12,938 nt of DNA. Source: Clostridiales bacterium. Lineage in GTDB: Bacteria > Bacillota > Clostridia > Oscillospirales > Acutalibacteraceae. The position numbers and the translations under genes were made by a program. Location: positions 1 through 12,938 of the forward strand of contig JAJQGZ010000042.1 of the NCBI GenBank assembly GCA_021200075.1, in the 5' to 3' direction. Under the pieces are notes generated by a model. The model was given only the letters and a program-made list of their open reading frames with translations. It was not told the origin of the DNA and ran no database searches. Position 1 is the stretch's first letter. Each line of letters opens with the position of its first letter. Positions 1 through 6,673 of this stretch are shown piece after piece.

Positions 1-39
1 ATGTCCCCAAACAAAGTGTAAACCATGTCCCTATTGACA
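1..39 (-). mobile_element. Probable insertion sequence terminus (partial, runs off the left edge)
   Basis: Read on the minus strand from 39 to 1, this begins TGTCAATAGGGACATGG and carries the heptamer GGGACAT twice, 24 bp apart (rc of 25-31 and of 1-7). A TG/TGT terminus followed by iterated short motifs is typical of IS21- and IS481-type ends, where the repeats are transposase-binding sites. The same terminus is found in opposite orientation at 12901-12938. No transposase is inside the window, so the element would lie to the left. The family assignment is inference from terminus style only. Confidence 0.45.
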
Positions 40-55
40 TACTATCCGCCCCTAC
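17..55 (+). repeat. 39-bp inverted repeat, left copy
   Basis: These 39 bases match the reverse complement of 12885-12923 with one mismatch (a C here against a T in the right copy, within the CCGCCCC part). The repeat joins an IS-like terminus (17-39) to half of a palindrome (TATCCGCCCCTAC at 43-55). Outside the 39 bp the copies remain partly alike (AAAG against AAAGT) and then diverge. Both copies read outwards from the gene block. Confidence 0.9.
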
Positions 56-276
56 TACTGTGTATCGTCTAAAACTTTATGAATAGTTTTTATCGTTGTG
101 TAATTTACTTCTTGTATTTTAATAGAAAATTATATGATAATTCCAATTATTTATAAACTTTTAGTAAATACAAGGTACTACAAAACACCATTGTTTTATA
201 TGCCTTTTTACAACTGGCACCAATTAGGTAAATTAAATTTGCTCTGCATTTTTAATATCTCGAAACAACAAATATC
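56..276. other. AT-rich intergenic stretch without a gene
   Basis: About 220 bp of strongly AT-rich sequence lie between the half palindrome ending at 55 and the full palindrome starting at 277. I see no open reading frame with a ribosome-binding site, no tRNA or rRNA, no tandem repeat and no convincing promoter. Together with its flanks this makes up the 308-bp gene-free left end. It does not resemble the corresponding stretch at the right end (12783-12884). It may simply be the spacer between two dispersed repeats. Confidence 0.6.
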
Positions 277-300
277 GTAGGGGCGGATATTATCCGCCCG
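277..300 (+). repeat. REP-like palindrome (GTAG + GGGCGGATA-T-TATCCGCCC)
   Basis: Perfect 9-bp arms (281-289 and 291-299) around one central base, preceded by GTAG and followed by G. A near-identical copy in opposite orientation lies at 12759-12782, and half copies lie at 43-55 and 12885-12897. It starts eight bases beyond the stop codon of the frameshifted carbohydrate-binding protein gene, so any transcript reading through would fold into this hairpin. No T-run follows on the minus strand, so it is not a canonical intrinsic terminator. Its multicopy nature and GC-rich arms in AT-rich surroundings fit a dispersed palindromic (REP/MITE-like) repeat. Confidence 0.75.
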
Positions 301-308
301 CAGGAAAT

Positions 309-1979
309 TCAGTTTTTGACAAGAGAAGTAAGCCCTATATCCTCGTTATACAAAACAGGGTCAAGACCGAACTTATTATTCAGCGTACTCTTTCCGCCTG
401 TAAGAGTTACATAACCCTGGTACATAGTCAGTCCCTTTTTGCCCTCAAGCTGGATTGCGTCGCCGGTTTCACTGACGATTGCGAGAACCGACGGAGTATC
501 TCCTGCGCTTGTATCTATCGCTTCAAACTCCATATTCTTACAGCGAATACCGTCTTCATAGGAATTAATAATTACGGTTGCGTTGGCACCGAATGCGATA
601 TTTGAATATTCGGTGTCCGTAACATTTCCGCTTTCGTCCGTTATATCAAGCTTGGTATCAATACCTCTGTTGCCGGAAGAAGTGATATTGAGAGTAATAT
701 TTTTAATATCCAGCTTCGCTCTCGGATTAACCGAGGTGGAAACCGTGTTGATATTCAATGTACCGTGACCTTTAAGCTCCAGCTTTGTCTCGCACTGAAT
801 ACCCTTTCCGCCAGATGCGGTAACGGTAAGATTATTTTCCATGCCGTTATTTGCGGTTACGGAAACCGTGGGAACAATCGCTTCGCCGGTATCGTCCGTG
901 TCCGTGCATTTATTATTTATTCTGATACAATCGTCGTTATTAGCTGTATCGTTATTTGTAATCGAAAGACCTGCGAGCTTAATATCGGCATCGTCATATG
1001 CATCTACGGAAACGGTTATGTTCTCCGCCTCGCCGGAAAGCTCAAAATTATCAATATACTTTGTCGCTGTGAGCGTGAGCTTATATCCCGATGTTGAAAG
1101 CTTTGCAACGCCCTCAAGTGCCGTTAAATCGTCGGAAGTCAAATTTGTCATATTAATACGGCAGGTATCGGTTTCAACCGCTTCGCCGCAAGCAGAGCAG
1201 GTGTAATAAAGATGCGTGTACTCCGTGCCGTCCTCGGTTTCGGTTGAAGCGGTAACTACCGAGTATACATATTCACAATCGGAGTACTCACAGTAATCAC
1301 AGCCGTCATTTGTGCAATAGGTGTAATGCGTGCCGTTTTCGGCGGAAACAATTTCATCACTCATATTATGGGCGATAACATCTGTGTAATCGCTGACATA
1401 ACTGTCGCCGCAGACGCTACAGGTGTAGGTTGTATATCCCTGCTCGGTGCAGGTTGGAGCGGTTGTTGCAGACACATAGCTGTGACCCGTCGCTTCAAGC
1501 ACAGTCTCGTCCTTTGTCTTTCCGCAGACACTGCACACCTTAGCCGCCGAGCCGTTTTGGGTGCAGGTTGCTTCGCTCAAAACGGTATAGACATATGAAT
1601 GTTCGCCTGTTGCCGACATCGCAACGGTATTTACATAACCGCAATCCGTGCAGGTTGCCGTTTTACTGCCATCGGTTGAACAGGGTAGGCGAACCGTTAC
1701 GGTATAACTGCCGAAGGTATTATCCTTTACCGTGTAGAAAACTACCGCCGAATATGCACTGTAAACCTTTTTGCCCTTTACGGTTCTGTAAGCTCTTACC
1801 TTGTAATAGCCGGTACTGCCGGAAGTAAAGGAATGGGTATACGATATGTTCTTTGTTATGGCAATGGTTTTATATGTTCCGTTTTCGTCCGAGCTGTATC
1901 TGATGTCATATCCGCTTGCGCCCTTTACCTTTTTGAAGCTGACGGTAACCTCGCCGCAGCTTTCCGATGTAACATTCAC
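309..1979 (-). CDS. C-terminal segment: Fn3-like repeat, CxxC repeats and Cthe_2159-like carbohydrate-binding domain
   Basis: Open segment of 556 residues. Residues about 1-84 form a fibronectin-III-like repeat (VTVSFKKVKGASGYDIRYS...YYKVRAYR). Residues about 100-275 hold Cys-rich repeats of the form TCT..GY..YTCSVCG with spaced CxxC pairs, often with a GHSY motif, a pattern seen in secreted clostridial proteins. Residues about 285-535 are rich in short beta-strand turns (LDIKNITLNITSSGNRGID, INSYEDGIRCKN, GDAIQLEGKKGLTMYQG), matching the Cthe_2159-type carbohydrate-binding beta-helix family, whose founder binds pectin-like glycans. There is no transmembrane anchor, LPXTG signal or dockerin at the C terminus. 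The GTG at 1979 has no ribosome-binding site and sits inside the fold's natural continuation, so independent translation is doubtful; this is the downstream part of the broken gene. The domain name rests on recognition by eye. Confidence 0.65.
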   Translation of the reverse strand: MNVTSESCGEVTVSFKKVKGASGYDIRYSSDENGTYKTIAITKNISYTHSFTSGSTGYYKVRAYRTVKGKKVYSAYSAVVFYTVKDNTFGSYTVTVRLPCSTDGSKTATCTDCGYVNTVAMSATGEHSYVYTVLSEATCTQNGSAAKVCSVCGKTKDETVLEATGHSYVSATTAPTCTEQGYTTYTCSVCGDSYVSDYTDVIAHNMSDEIVSAENGTHYTYCTNDGCDYCEYSDCEYVYSVVTASTETEDGTEYTHLYYTCSACGEAVETDTCRINMTNLTSDDLTALEGVAKLSTSGYKLTLTATKYIDNFELSGEAENITVSVDAYDDADIKLAGLSITNNDTANNDDCIRINNKCTDTDDTGEAIVPTVSVTANNGMENNLTVTASGGKGIQCETKLELKGHGTLNINTVSTSVNPRAKLDIKNITLNITSSGNRGIDTKLDITDESGNVTDTEYSNIAFGANATVIINSYEDGIRCKNMEFEAIDTSAGDTPSVLAIVSETGDAIQLEGKKGLTMYQGYVTLTGGKSTLNNKFGLDPVLYNEDIGLTSLVKN

Positions 1980-2059
1980 CGACGACGGCTTTTTGGGTCT
2001 GCATTTGATTTTAACAACCTTTGAAGTCTTTTGAGCACTGCCTTTTTACAGCTACAACC

Positions 2060-2371
2060 TTATAATAATAGGTCTTGCCGCAGGTGAGCTTCTTGTCGGT
2101 TATAAGAGGCTTTCTTAACAGTTTTTATCGCCTTGTAGCCCGACTTTTTCTTGGTTGAACGCATAATAATATATTTTTGCGCACCCTTAACTTTTTTCCA
2201 TTTCAGCTTAACGGAATTATATGAAGCGTTGCTCGCTTTCACCTTTGGAGCGGAAACGCTCGCCGCATATGCCGTAATTACACTGTCTGCGCTTGCAAGC
2301 TGTGAAACCGTCACGGAGGAAAACGCCATAACCGCAGCCAGGAAAACAGCAAAATATCTTTTTTTCAACAT
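2060..2371 (-). CDS. N-terminal fragment: signal peptide and start of an Fn3-like repeat
   Basis: This 103-residue fragment begins MLKKRYFAVFLAAVMAFSSV, a lysine-rich n-region plus hydrophobic core typical of a Sec signal peptide. Likely cleavage is after ASA (residue 28) or AYA (about residue 36). Residues about 40-90 (VSAPKVKASNASYNSVKLKWKKVKGAQKYIIMRS) start a fibronectin-III-like repeat homologous to the one just downstream. From about residue 90 the frame is lost and the last residues (NRQEAHLRQDLLL) are out-of-frame product. A strong GGAGG site seven bases before the ATG and a good promoter upstream show that this is the genuine start of the gene. As sequenced, only a short exported stub would be made. 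Confidence 0.7.
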   Translation of the reverse strand: MLKKRYFAVFLAAVMAFSSVTVSQLASADSVITAYAASVSAPKVKASNASYNSVKLKWKKVKGAQKYIIMRSTKKKSGYKAIKTVKKASYNRQEAHLRQDLLL

Positions 2372-2428
2372 AAATTTACCTCCGCATTTAATTTTAAAAA
2401 ATCCGTATTAATACACAAAATTGAATAT

Positions 2429-2457
2429 ATTTTAGCATAAAGCATTGAATAAATCAA
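2429..2457 (-). promoter_or_regulatory. Sigma-A type promoter of the secreted protein gene
   Basis: On the minus strand, TTGATT (2452-2457) is followed by a 17-bp spacer and TAAAAT (2429-2434), with TG one base before the -10 (extended -10). It lies just downstream of mfd and about 58 bp before the start codon at 2371, so the secreted protein gene is probably transcribed separately from mfd. No operator-like repeat is seen beside it. Confidence 0.55.
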
Positions 2458-2504
2458 TTTTTAGCTTACGAAATGAACATTGTTTGTCATAGTGTTCAAT
2501 AAAT

Positions 2505-5500
2505 TCATTGGGACTGCTCCTGTGTTTCCTGCTGTGTTGCCTGAAACATTATATCAAGCGTTTGGCGAAGCGTGTCGAGCGTAGGCTCGTTTAATACGCA
2601 TTTGACGGAGATATACGGCTTTTTGCCAGTGGAAAGCTTTACCCTGCCTTTCATAAAAGCGTTGAGTATCGCAACCGTTCTTATATCCACCGACTGCAAA
2701 TAAAACAGCAATGCGCCCATTCTCTCGGTTATCTCCGTAATGTTCAGCTCCATCGCGGTATTCCTGAGCATAGCGATTTCTATAAGACCGTTCACACTCT
2801 CCGGCACTTCACCGAAACGATCGGCAAGCTCGTCTCTGACATCGTCGGCATCCTCTTTATTTTTGATATTGGCAATCCTTTTATACATAGAAAGGCGGTG
2901 TGCGGTTGAAGAGATATAATCTTCCGGAATATTTGCATTGATGTTCAAATCAATCAGACATTCCTTTTCATCCTCCGGTTCGGCGTTCTCTCCGTTCTTT
3001 TCACGAGCGACGGCTTCCTCCAAGAGTTTGAGGTACATATCATATCCGACCGCCTCCATATGCCCGTGCTGTTTACTGCCGAGAATTGAGCCTGCTCCTC
3101 TTATTTCAAGGTCACGCATAGCTATTTTGAAGCCACTGCCGAACTGGGTATATTCCCTTATCGCTTCAAGCCGCTTTGTGGCGACAGTTGAAAGCTCCTT
3201 GCCCCTTGTGAACATAAAATAAGCATATGCTCGCCTTGACGACCTGCCTACTCTGCCCCTTATCTGGTGAAGCTGGGCAAGACCCATTCTGTCCGCATTT
3301 TCAATTATCAGCGTGTTGCAATTGGGAACATCAACACCGGTTTCGATTATAGTTGTGCAAACAAGAATATCAATATCGCCTGCAAGCAAATCATTCCATA
3401 CCGATGTGAGCTTTTCCTCCGTCATTTTGCCGTGAGCTATGCCGATTCTCGCATCGGGTACGGCTTTCTTAATCTGCAATGCCTTGCGCTCAATCGTTTC
3501 AATATTATTATGAAGATAATAGCACTGACCGCCTCGGCTGATTTCCTTCTCCAAAGCCTCCGCAACAATATCTGCATCATATTCCATAACATAGGTTTGA
3601 ACCGGGTGGCGTTCGCCCGGTGCTTCTTCGAGCAGGCTCATATCCCTGATGCCACTCATAGCTATATTAAGCGTTCTCGGAATAGGTGTTGCGGAGAGAG
3701 TAAGCACATCCACACGAGGGAATTTTTCTTTGATTTTCTCCTTTTGAGCAACGCCGAACCGCTGTTCCTCGTCCACTATAAGCAGACCGAGGTCACGGAA
3801 TTTTATGCTCTTGCTGAGCAGTTTATGAGTGCCGACAAGAATATCGACCGTACCGTCCTCAATCCCCTTTAATATTTCCTTTTGCTTAGACGGGGAGACG
3901 AAGCGGGAAATCATCTCTATCCTGACCGGATAAGCCTCGAACCTTTTTAGCATAGTTTGATAATGCTGCATTGCCAGCACCGTTGTGGGTACAAGCACGG
4001 CGCACTGCTTTGAATCCCCGACGCATTTAAACGCCACACGCAGAGCGACCTCGGTTTTGCCGAAGCCGACATCGCCGCACAAAAGTCTGTCCATAGGTAC
4101 GCTTTTTTGCATATCATTTTTTATTTCGTCTGCACAGCGGAGCTGATCTTCGGTTTCCTCATATTCAAATCTAAGCTCAAAATCCCTTTGCAAATCCGTA
4201 TCGGGTGAAAATGCAAAGCCCTTTGTACTCATCCTTTTTGCATAAAGCTCGGTAAGCTCCTTTGCCACATCCTGCATGGAGCGTCTGACCTTTGCTTTCG
4301 CCTTTTTCCAATCGGACGAGCCGAGACGGTTTATCTTAACCTTTGAATCGTCCCTCGGCCCGATATATTTTGACACCAAATCAAGCTGTGTTACCGGCAC
4401 ATAGAGAGTATCGCCGGCGGCATAGCTGATTTTGATATAATCCTTTTTTACCTTATTTATTTCAAGTGCGTGTATGCCGTCAAAAATTCCTATTCCGTGA
4501 ATATTGTGAACGATGTAATCCCCGACGCTCAGCTCGTTAAGAGAATGAATAGAATTTTTCGACGGTGTTCTTTTCGGCTTTTTAATGCTTTGGTTAGTGC
4601 GTGAATGGGTAATAACCGCAAGCTTTATATCCGTAAGCTGAAATCCCGACTGCAAAGTCCCCGTGAGAATATTTATCGCCTTGGGCTGTAAACGCTCCGG
4701 TCGTTCCTTAAAGAAAACGCATTTATACCCCATATCCTCAATATCCTTTGCAAGTGCGGCGGCGGCTCTCTGCGTTCCTGCTGTTATGCACACGGTGTAG
4801 CCTGTTTTTACAAGAGGAAAAAGTTCCTCTTTAAGCTGGGAAAGCGTACCGCTCCAAGCGTTAAAGCTCTGCACGCTGAAGCTTGCAAGGTGCCTTACCT
4901 CGGTATCGAAGCTGCCCCTCGGCAGGGAATCCATATATACGGCATCATTTTTTCTGTAAATATCCGTAAGTTCGTCAAATGTGACTGCGAATTTATCAAG
5001 ACCCTTGCAAAGAGTTCCGTCCTCGATAAACCATTTAAGCTCCTCGTAATCGAGCTTCTCCTGCCGCAAAAGCCTTTCTTTAACCGAAGCGCTTTCAAAT
5101 ACAAACAGTGACGAATTATCGCAATCAATATAATCAAATAATCCGTTTGATTTTCCGCACAACGGCAGGTACTTATCAAGGCAGGCAAGATTACCGCCGC
5201 TTTTGAGCGTGTCTGCGTCTGCAAGGAGCTTATCCTTTGCCTTTGACGACTTGCCTTTAAGCGAATAAGCAAGCTTTTCTATCATTTCGGCAAGCTCTGC
5301 ATTGTCGTCAAAAAGCACCTCGTTTGCAGGAATTATCTGTATTGAGTCAAGGCTCTCAGTTCTCCTCTGCGTATCAATATCAAACGAGGATATGGTATCA
5401 ACCGTATTGCCCCACAGTTCAATCCTGACTGGAGCCGAAAGCTGCGACGGGAAAATATCTATTATTCCTCCCCTGACGGCAAACTGGCTTGTGCCGTCAA

Positions 5501-5993
5501 CCTGGTCAAACCTTGTATACCCGGCAAGCACGAGCTTTTGTGTAAGCAAAGTAATATCCGTCTCGTCGTTGACGCTGAGAGTGAATATTCGCTTTTGAAG
5601 CTCCTTCACGGTCATTGTGTGGCGAACGGCGGAGCCGATACCGGCGACAACGGCGGTATAATCTCCGCTGAGCATACGGGAAAGCACGTCGAGCCTGATA
5701 TGCTCAAAATCCCTGCTGACTCCCTCCACATTTGCAAATGTAAGCTCTCTTGACGGATAAAACAATACGCCGTCCTGAAGCTCCGACAAGCTCTCCTGCA
5801 CTCTTGAAGCCGATATGTCGTCGGGAGTAATTATGACCGCTTTTTTGCCGTTTTCACACAGGGAATGGACTGCAAAGCATTTTGTTATATCGGGAAGACC
5901 TACAGCCCCAACCGGAGCATTGAGGGTATCAATACTTCTGCTGAGGCTCGAAAATTCCTTACTCTTATTAAATTCATATGAAAAACAGGACAT
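2505..5993 (-). CDS. mfd: Transcription-repair coupling factor Mfd
   Basis: Mfd is a DNA translocase that displaces RNA polymerase stalled at DNA lesions and recruits UvrA for nucleotide excision repair. The 1162-residue protein has the full family length and order. An N-terminal UvrB-like region (about 1-400) contains FAVRGGIIDIFP at 171-182. The CarD-like RNA-polymerase interaction domain (about 483-560) contains VGDYIVHNIHGIGIFDG. RecG-type helicase motifs follow: Walker A GDVGFGKTE (640-648), DEEQ (741-744), SAT (767-769) and the motif VI sequence QIRGRVGRSSR (910-920). The C-terminal TRCF domain (about 1010-1110) is followed by a short Gln-rich tail. The ATG at 5993 has GGGAG seven bases upstream. 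It lies 77 bp after pth with no strong terminator between, so the two are probably cotranscribed. No key motif is missing. Confidence 0.97.
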   Translation of the reverse strand: MSCFSYEFNKSKEFSSLSRSIDTLNAPVGAVGLPDITKCFAVHSLCENGKKAVIITPDDISASRVQESLSELQDGVLFYPSRELTFANVEGVSRDFEHIRLDVLSRMLSGDYTAVVAGIGSAVRHTMTVKELQKRIFTLSVNDETDITLLTQKLVLAGYTRFDQVDGTSQFAVRGGIIDIFPSQLSAPVRIELWGNTVDTISSFDIDTQRRTESLDSIQIIPANEVLFDDNAELAEMIEKLAYSLKGKSSKAKDKLLADADTLKSGGNLACLDKYLPLCGKSNGLFDYIDCDNSSLFVFESASVKERLLRQEKLDYEELKWFIEDGTLCKGLDKFAVTFDELTDIYRKNDAVYMDSLPRGSFDTEVRHLASFSVQSFNAWSGTLSQLKEELFPLVKTGYTVCITAGTQRAAAALAKDIEDMGYKCVFFKERPERLQPKAINILTGTLQSGFQLTDIKLAVITHSRTNQSIKKPKRTPSKNSIHSLNELSVGDYIVHNIHGIGIFDGIHALEINKVKKDYIKISYAAGDTLYVPVTQLDLVSKYIGPRDDSKVKINRLGSSDWKKAKAKVRRSMQDVAKELTELYAKRMSTKGFAFSPDTDLQRDFELRFEYEETEDQLRCADEIKNDMQKSVPMDRLLCGDVGFGKTEVALRVAFKCVGDSKQCAVLVPTTVLAMQHYQTMLKRFEAYPVRIEMISRFVSPSKQKEILKGIEDGTVDILVGTHKLLSKSIKFRDLGLLIVDEEQRFGVAQKEKIKEKFPRVDVLTLSATPIPRTLNIAMSGIRDMSLLEEAPGERHPVQTYVMEYDADIVAEALEKEISRGGQCYYLHNNIETIERKALQIKKAVPDARIGIAHGKMTEEKLTSVWNDLLAGDIDILVCTTIIETGVDVPNCNTLIIENADRMGLAQLHQIRGRVGRSSRRAYAYFMFTRGKELSTVATKRLEAIREYTQFGSGFKIAMRDLEIRGAGSILGSKQHGHMEAVGYDMYLKLLEEAVAREKNGENAEPEDEKECLIDLNINANIPEDYISSTAHRLSMYKRIANIKNKEDADDVRDELADRFGEVPESVNGLIEIAMLRNTAMELNITEITERMGALLFYLQSVDIRTVAILNAFMKGRVKLSTGKKPYISVKCVLNEPTLDTLRQTLDIMFQATQQETQEQSQ

Positions 5994-6070
5994 ATCACCG
6001 CTCCCGTCGTTAAAGAAATTTGCTGATATTTTAAAATCACTTGAAAATGATTTTAGTTTTATTTTTAAAA

Positions 6071-6673
6071 TTAATTATACAAATTCATAGCCTCGTCGGT
6101 TTTGCCGTCCACAAGCAGTTCAACTGCGCTGACTGCATTTTCAAGTGCGGTTTTAAGCTGACTTTCCTGCTGCTTGGGAAATTTGCCGAGTACCCAATCC
6201 ACAAGGTCGTATTCAGGGTCGGGCTTTTTGCCGACGCCGATTTTAACCCTTGGGAAATTTTCGCTGCCGATATGCGCAATCAGGCTCTTTACTCCGTTGT
6301 GACCGCCTGCCGAGCCTTTTCGTCTGACTCGTATTTTGCCGACATCGAGAGTAATATCGTCAAACACAGCAATTACCCTCTCGGGCGGTATGTTATAAAA
6401 TTTAACCGCTTCGCCGACAGCTTCGCCGCTGTTGTTCATCATAGTCTGTGGCTTCATAATAAGACAGCGTTTTCCGCCGAGCCTTACATCGGCTGTCAGA
6501 GCGTGGTATTTGAGCTTTTTAATATCAAAGCCCTCTTTGATAGCAAGCATATCAGCCGCCAAAAATCCTGCGTTGTGCCGTGTCATCTCGTACTTAGCGC
6601 CGGGATTGCCCAAAAATACGATTATATAATCATAAACCGTACCGCCGGATTTATTCTTCCTGCCAAAAAGCAT
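6071..6673 (-). CDS. pth: Peptidyl-tRNA hydrolase
   Basis: Pth cleaves the ester bond of peptidyl-tRNAs released prematurely from ribosomes, recycling tRNA in the cytoplasm. Of two in-frame ATGs (6679 and 6673), the second is chosen because AAGGAAG ends six bases before it, while the first has no room for a ribosome-binding site. This gives 200 residues. Visible family residues are LGNPG with Asn23, the catalytic His33 in RHNAG, Asn80 in MMNNSG, Asp105 in FDDITL (many homologues have HDD or HDE there) and Asn126 in GGHNG. About 14 extra residues (MLFGRKNKSGGTVY) precede the usual start of the domain, so the N terminus is slightly long. Its first 23 bases overlap the end of the upstream CBS protein gene, implying coupled translation. 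mfd follows, the pth-mfd pairing common in Firmicutes. Confidence 0.95.
   Translation of the reverse strand: MLFGRKNKSGGTVYDYIIVFLGNPGAKYEMTRHNAGFLAADMLAIKEGFDIKKLKYHALTADVRLGGKRCLIMKPQTMMNNSGEAVGEAVKFYNIPPERVIAVFDDITLDVGKIRVRRKGSAGGHNGVKSLIAHIGSENFPRVKIGVGKKPDPEYDLVDWVLGKFPKQQESQLKTALENAVSAVELLVDGKTDEAMNLYN

Larger units (their letters stand above)
309..2371 (-). pseudogene. Secreted carbohydrate-binding protein gene broken by two frameshifts
   Basis: Three collinear reading-frame segments on the minus strand make one sensible protein. The N-terminal part (2371 to about 2105) has a signal peptide and the start of a fibronectin-III-like repeat. The middle part (about 2103-2048) reads ITDKKLTCGKTYYYKVVAVK and completes that repeat. 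The C-terminal part (about 2042-309) continues GSAQKTSKVVKIKCRPKKP into a second repeat and the rest of the protein. Each junction needs one base removed (or two added). Removing one base at each site gives 2061 nt, exactly 687 codons including the stop. The second shift best fits the A5 run at 2043-2047; the first lies around 2098-2125. Start ATG 2371 has GGAGG seven bases upstream. Either the gene is truly decayed or the two indels are sequencing or assembly errors. Programmed shifting at two sites seems unlikely. Confidence 0.8.

Noticed and set aside
1140..1700. Possible CRISPR or DNA tandem-repeat array in the Cys-rich region
   Set aside because: The repetition is at the protein level, degenerate in DNA and in frame. 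There are no identical repeats with unique spacers.
2474..2498. Hairpin TGAACA...TGTTCA after mfd as a terminator
   Set aside because: Only six firm pairs on the minus strand with a 13-nt loop and no T-run. Wobble pairs that extend it exist only in plus-strand RNA. Too weak to annotate.
3267..3872. 201-codon open frame on the plus strand inside mfd
   Set aside because: Lies wholly antisense to the helicase motifs of Mfd, has no ribosome-binding site of note and encodes no recognisable domain; it is a by-product of the coding bias of mfd.
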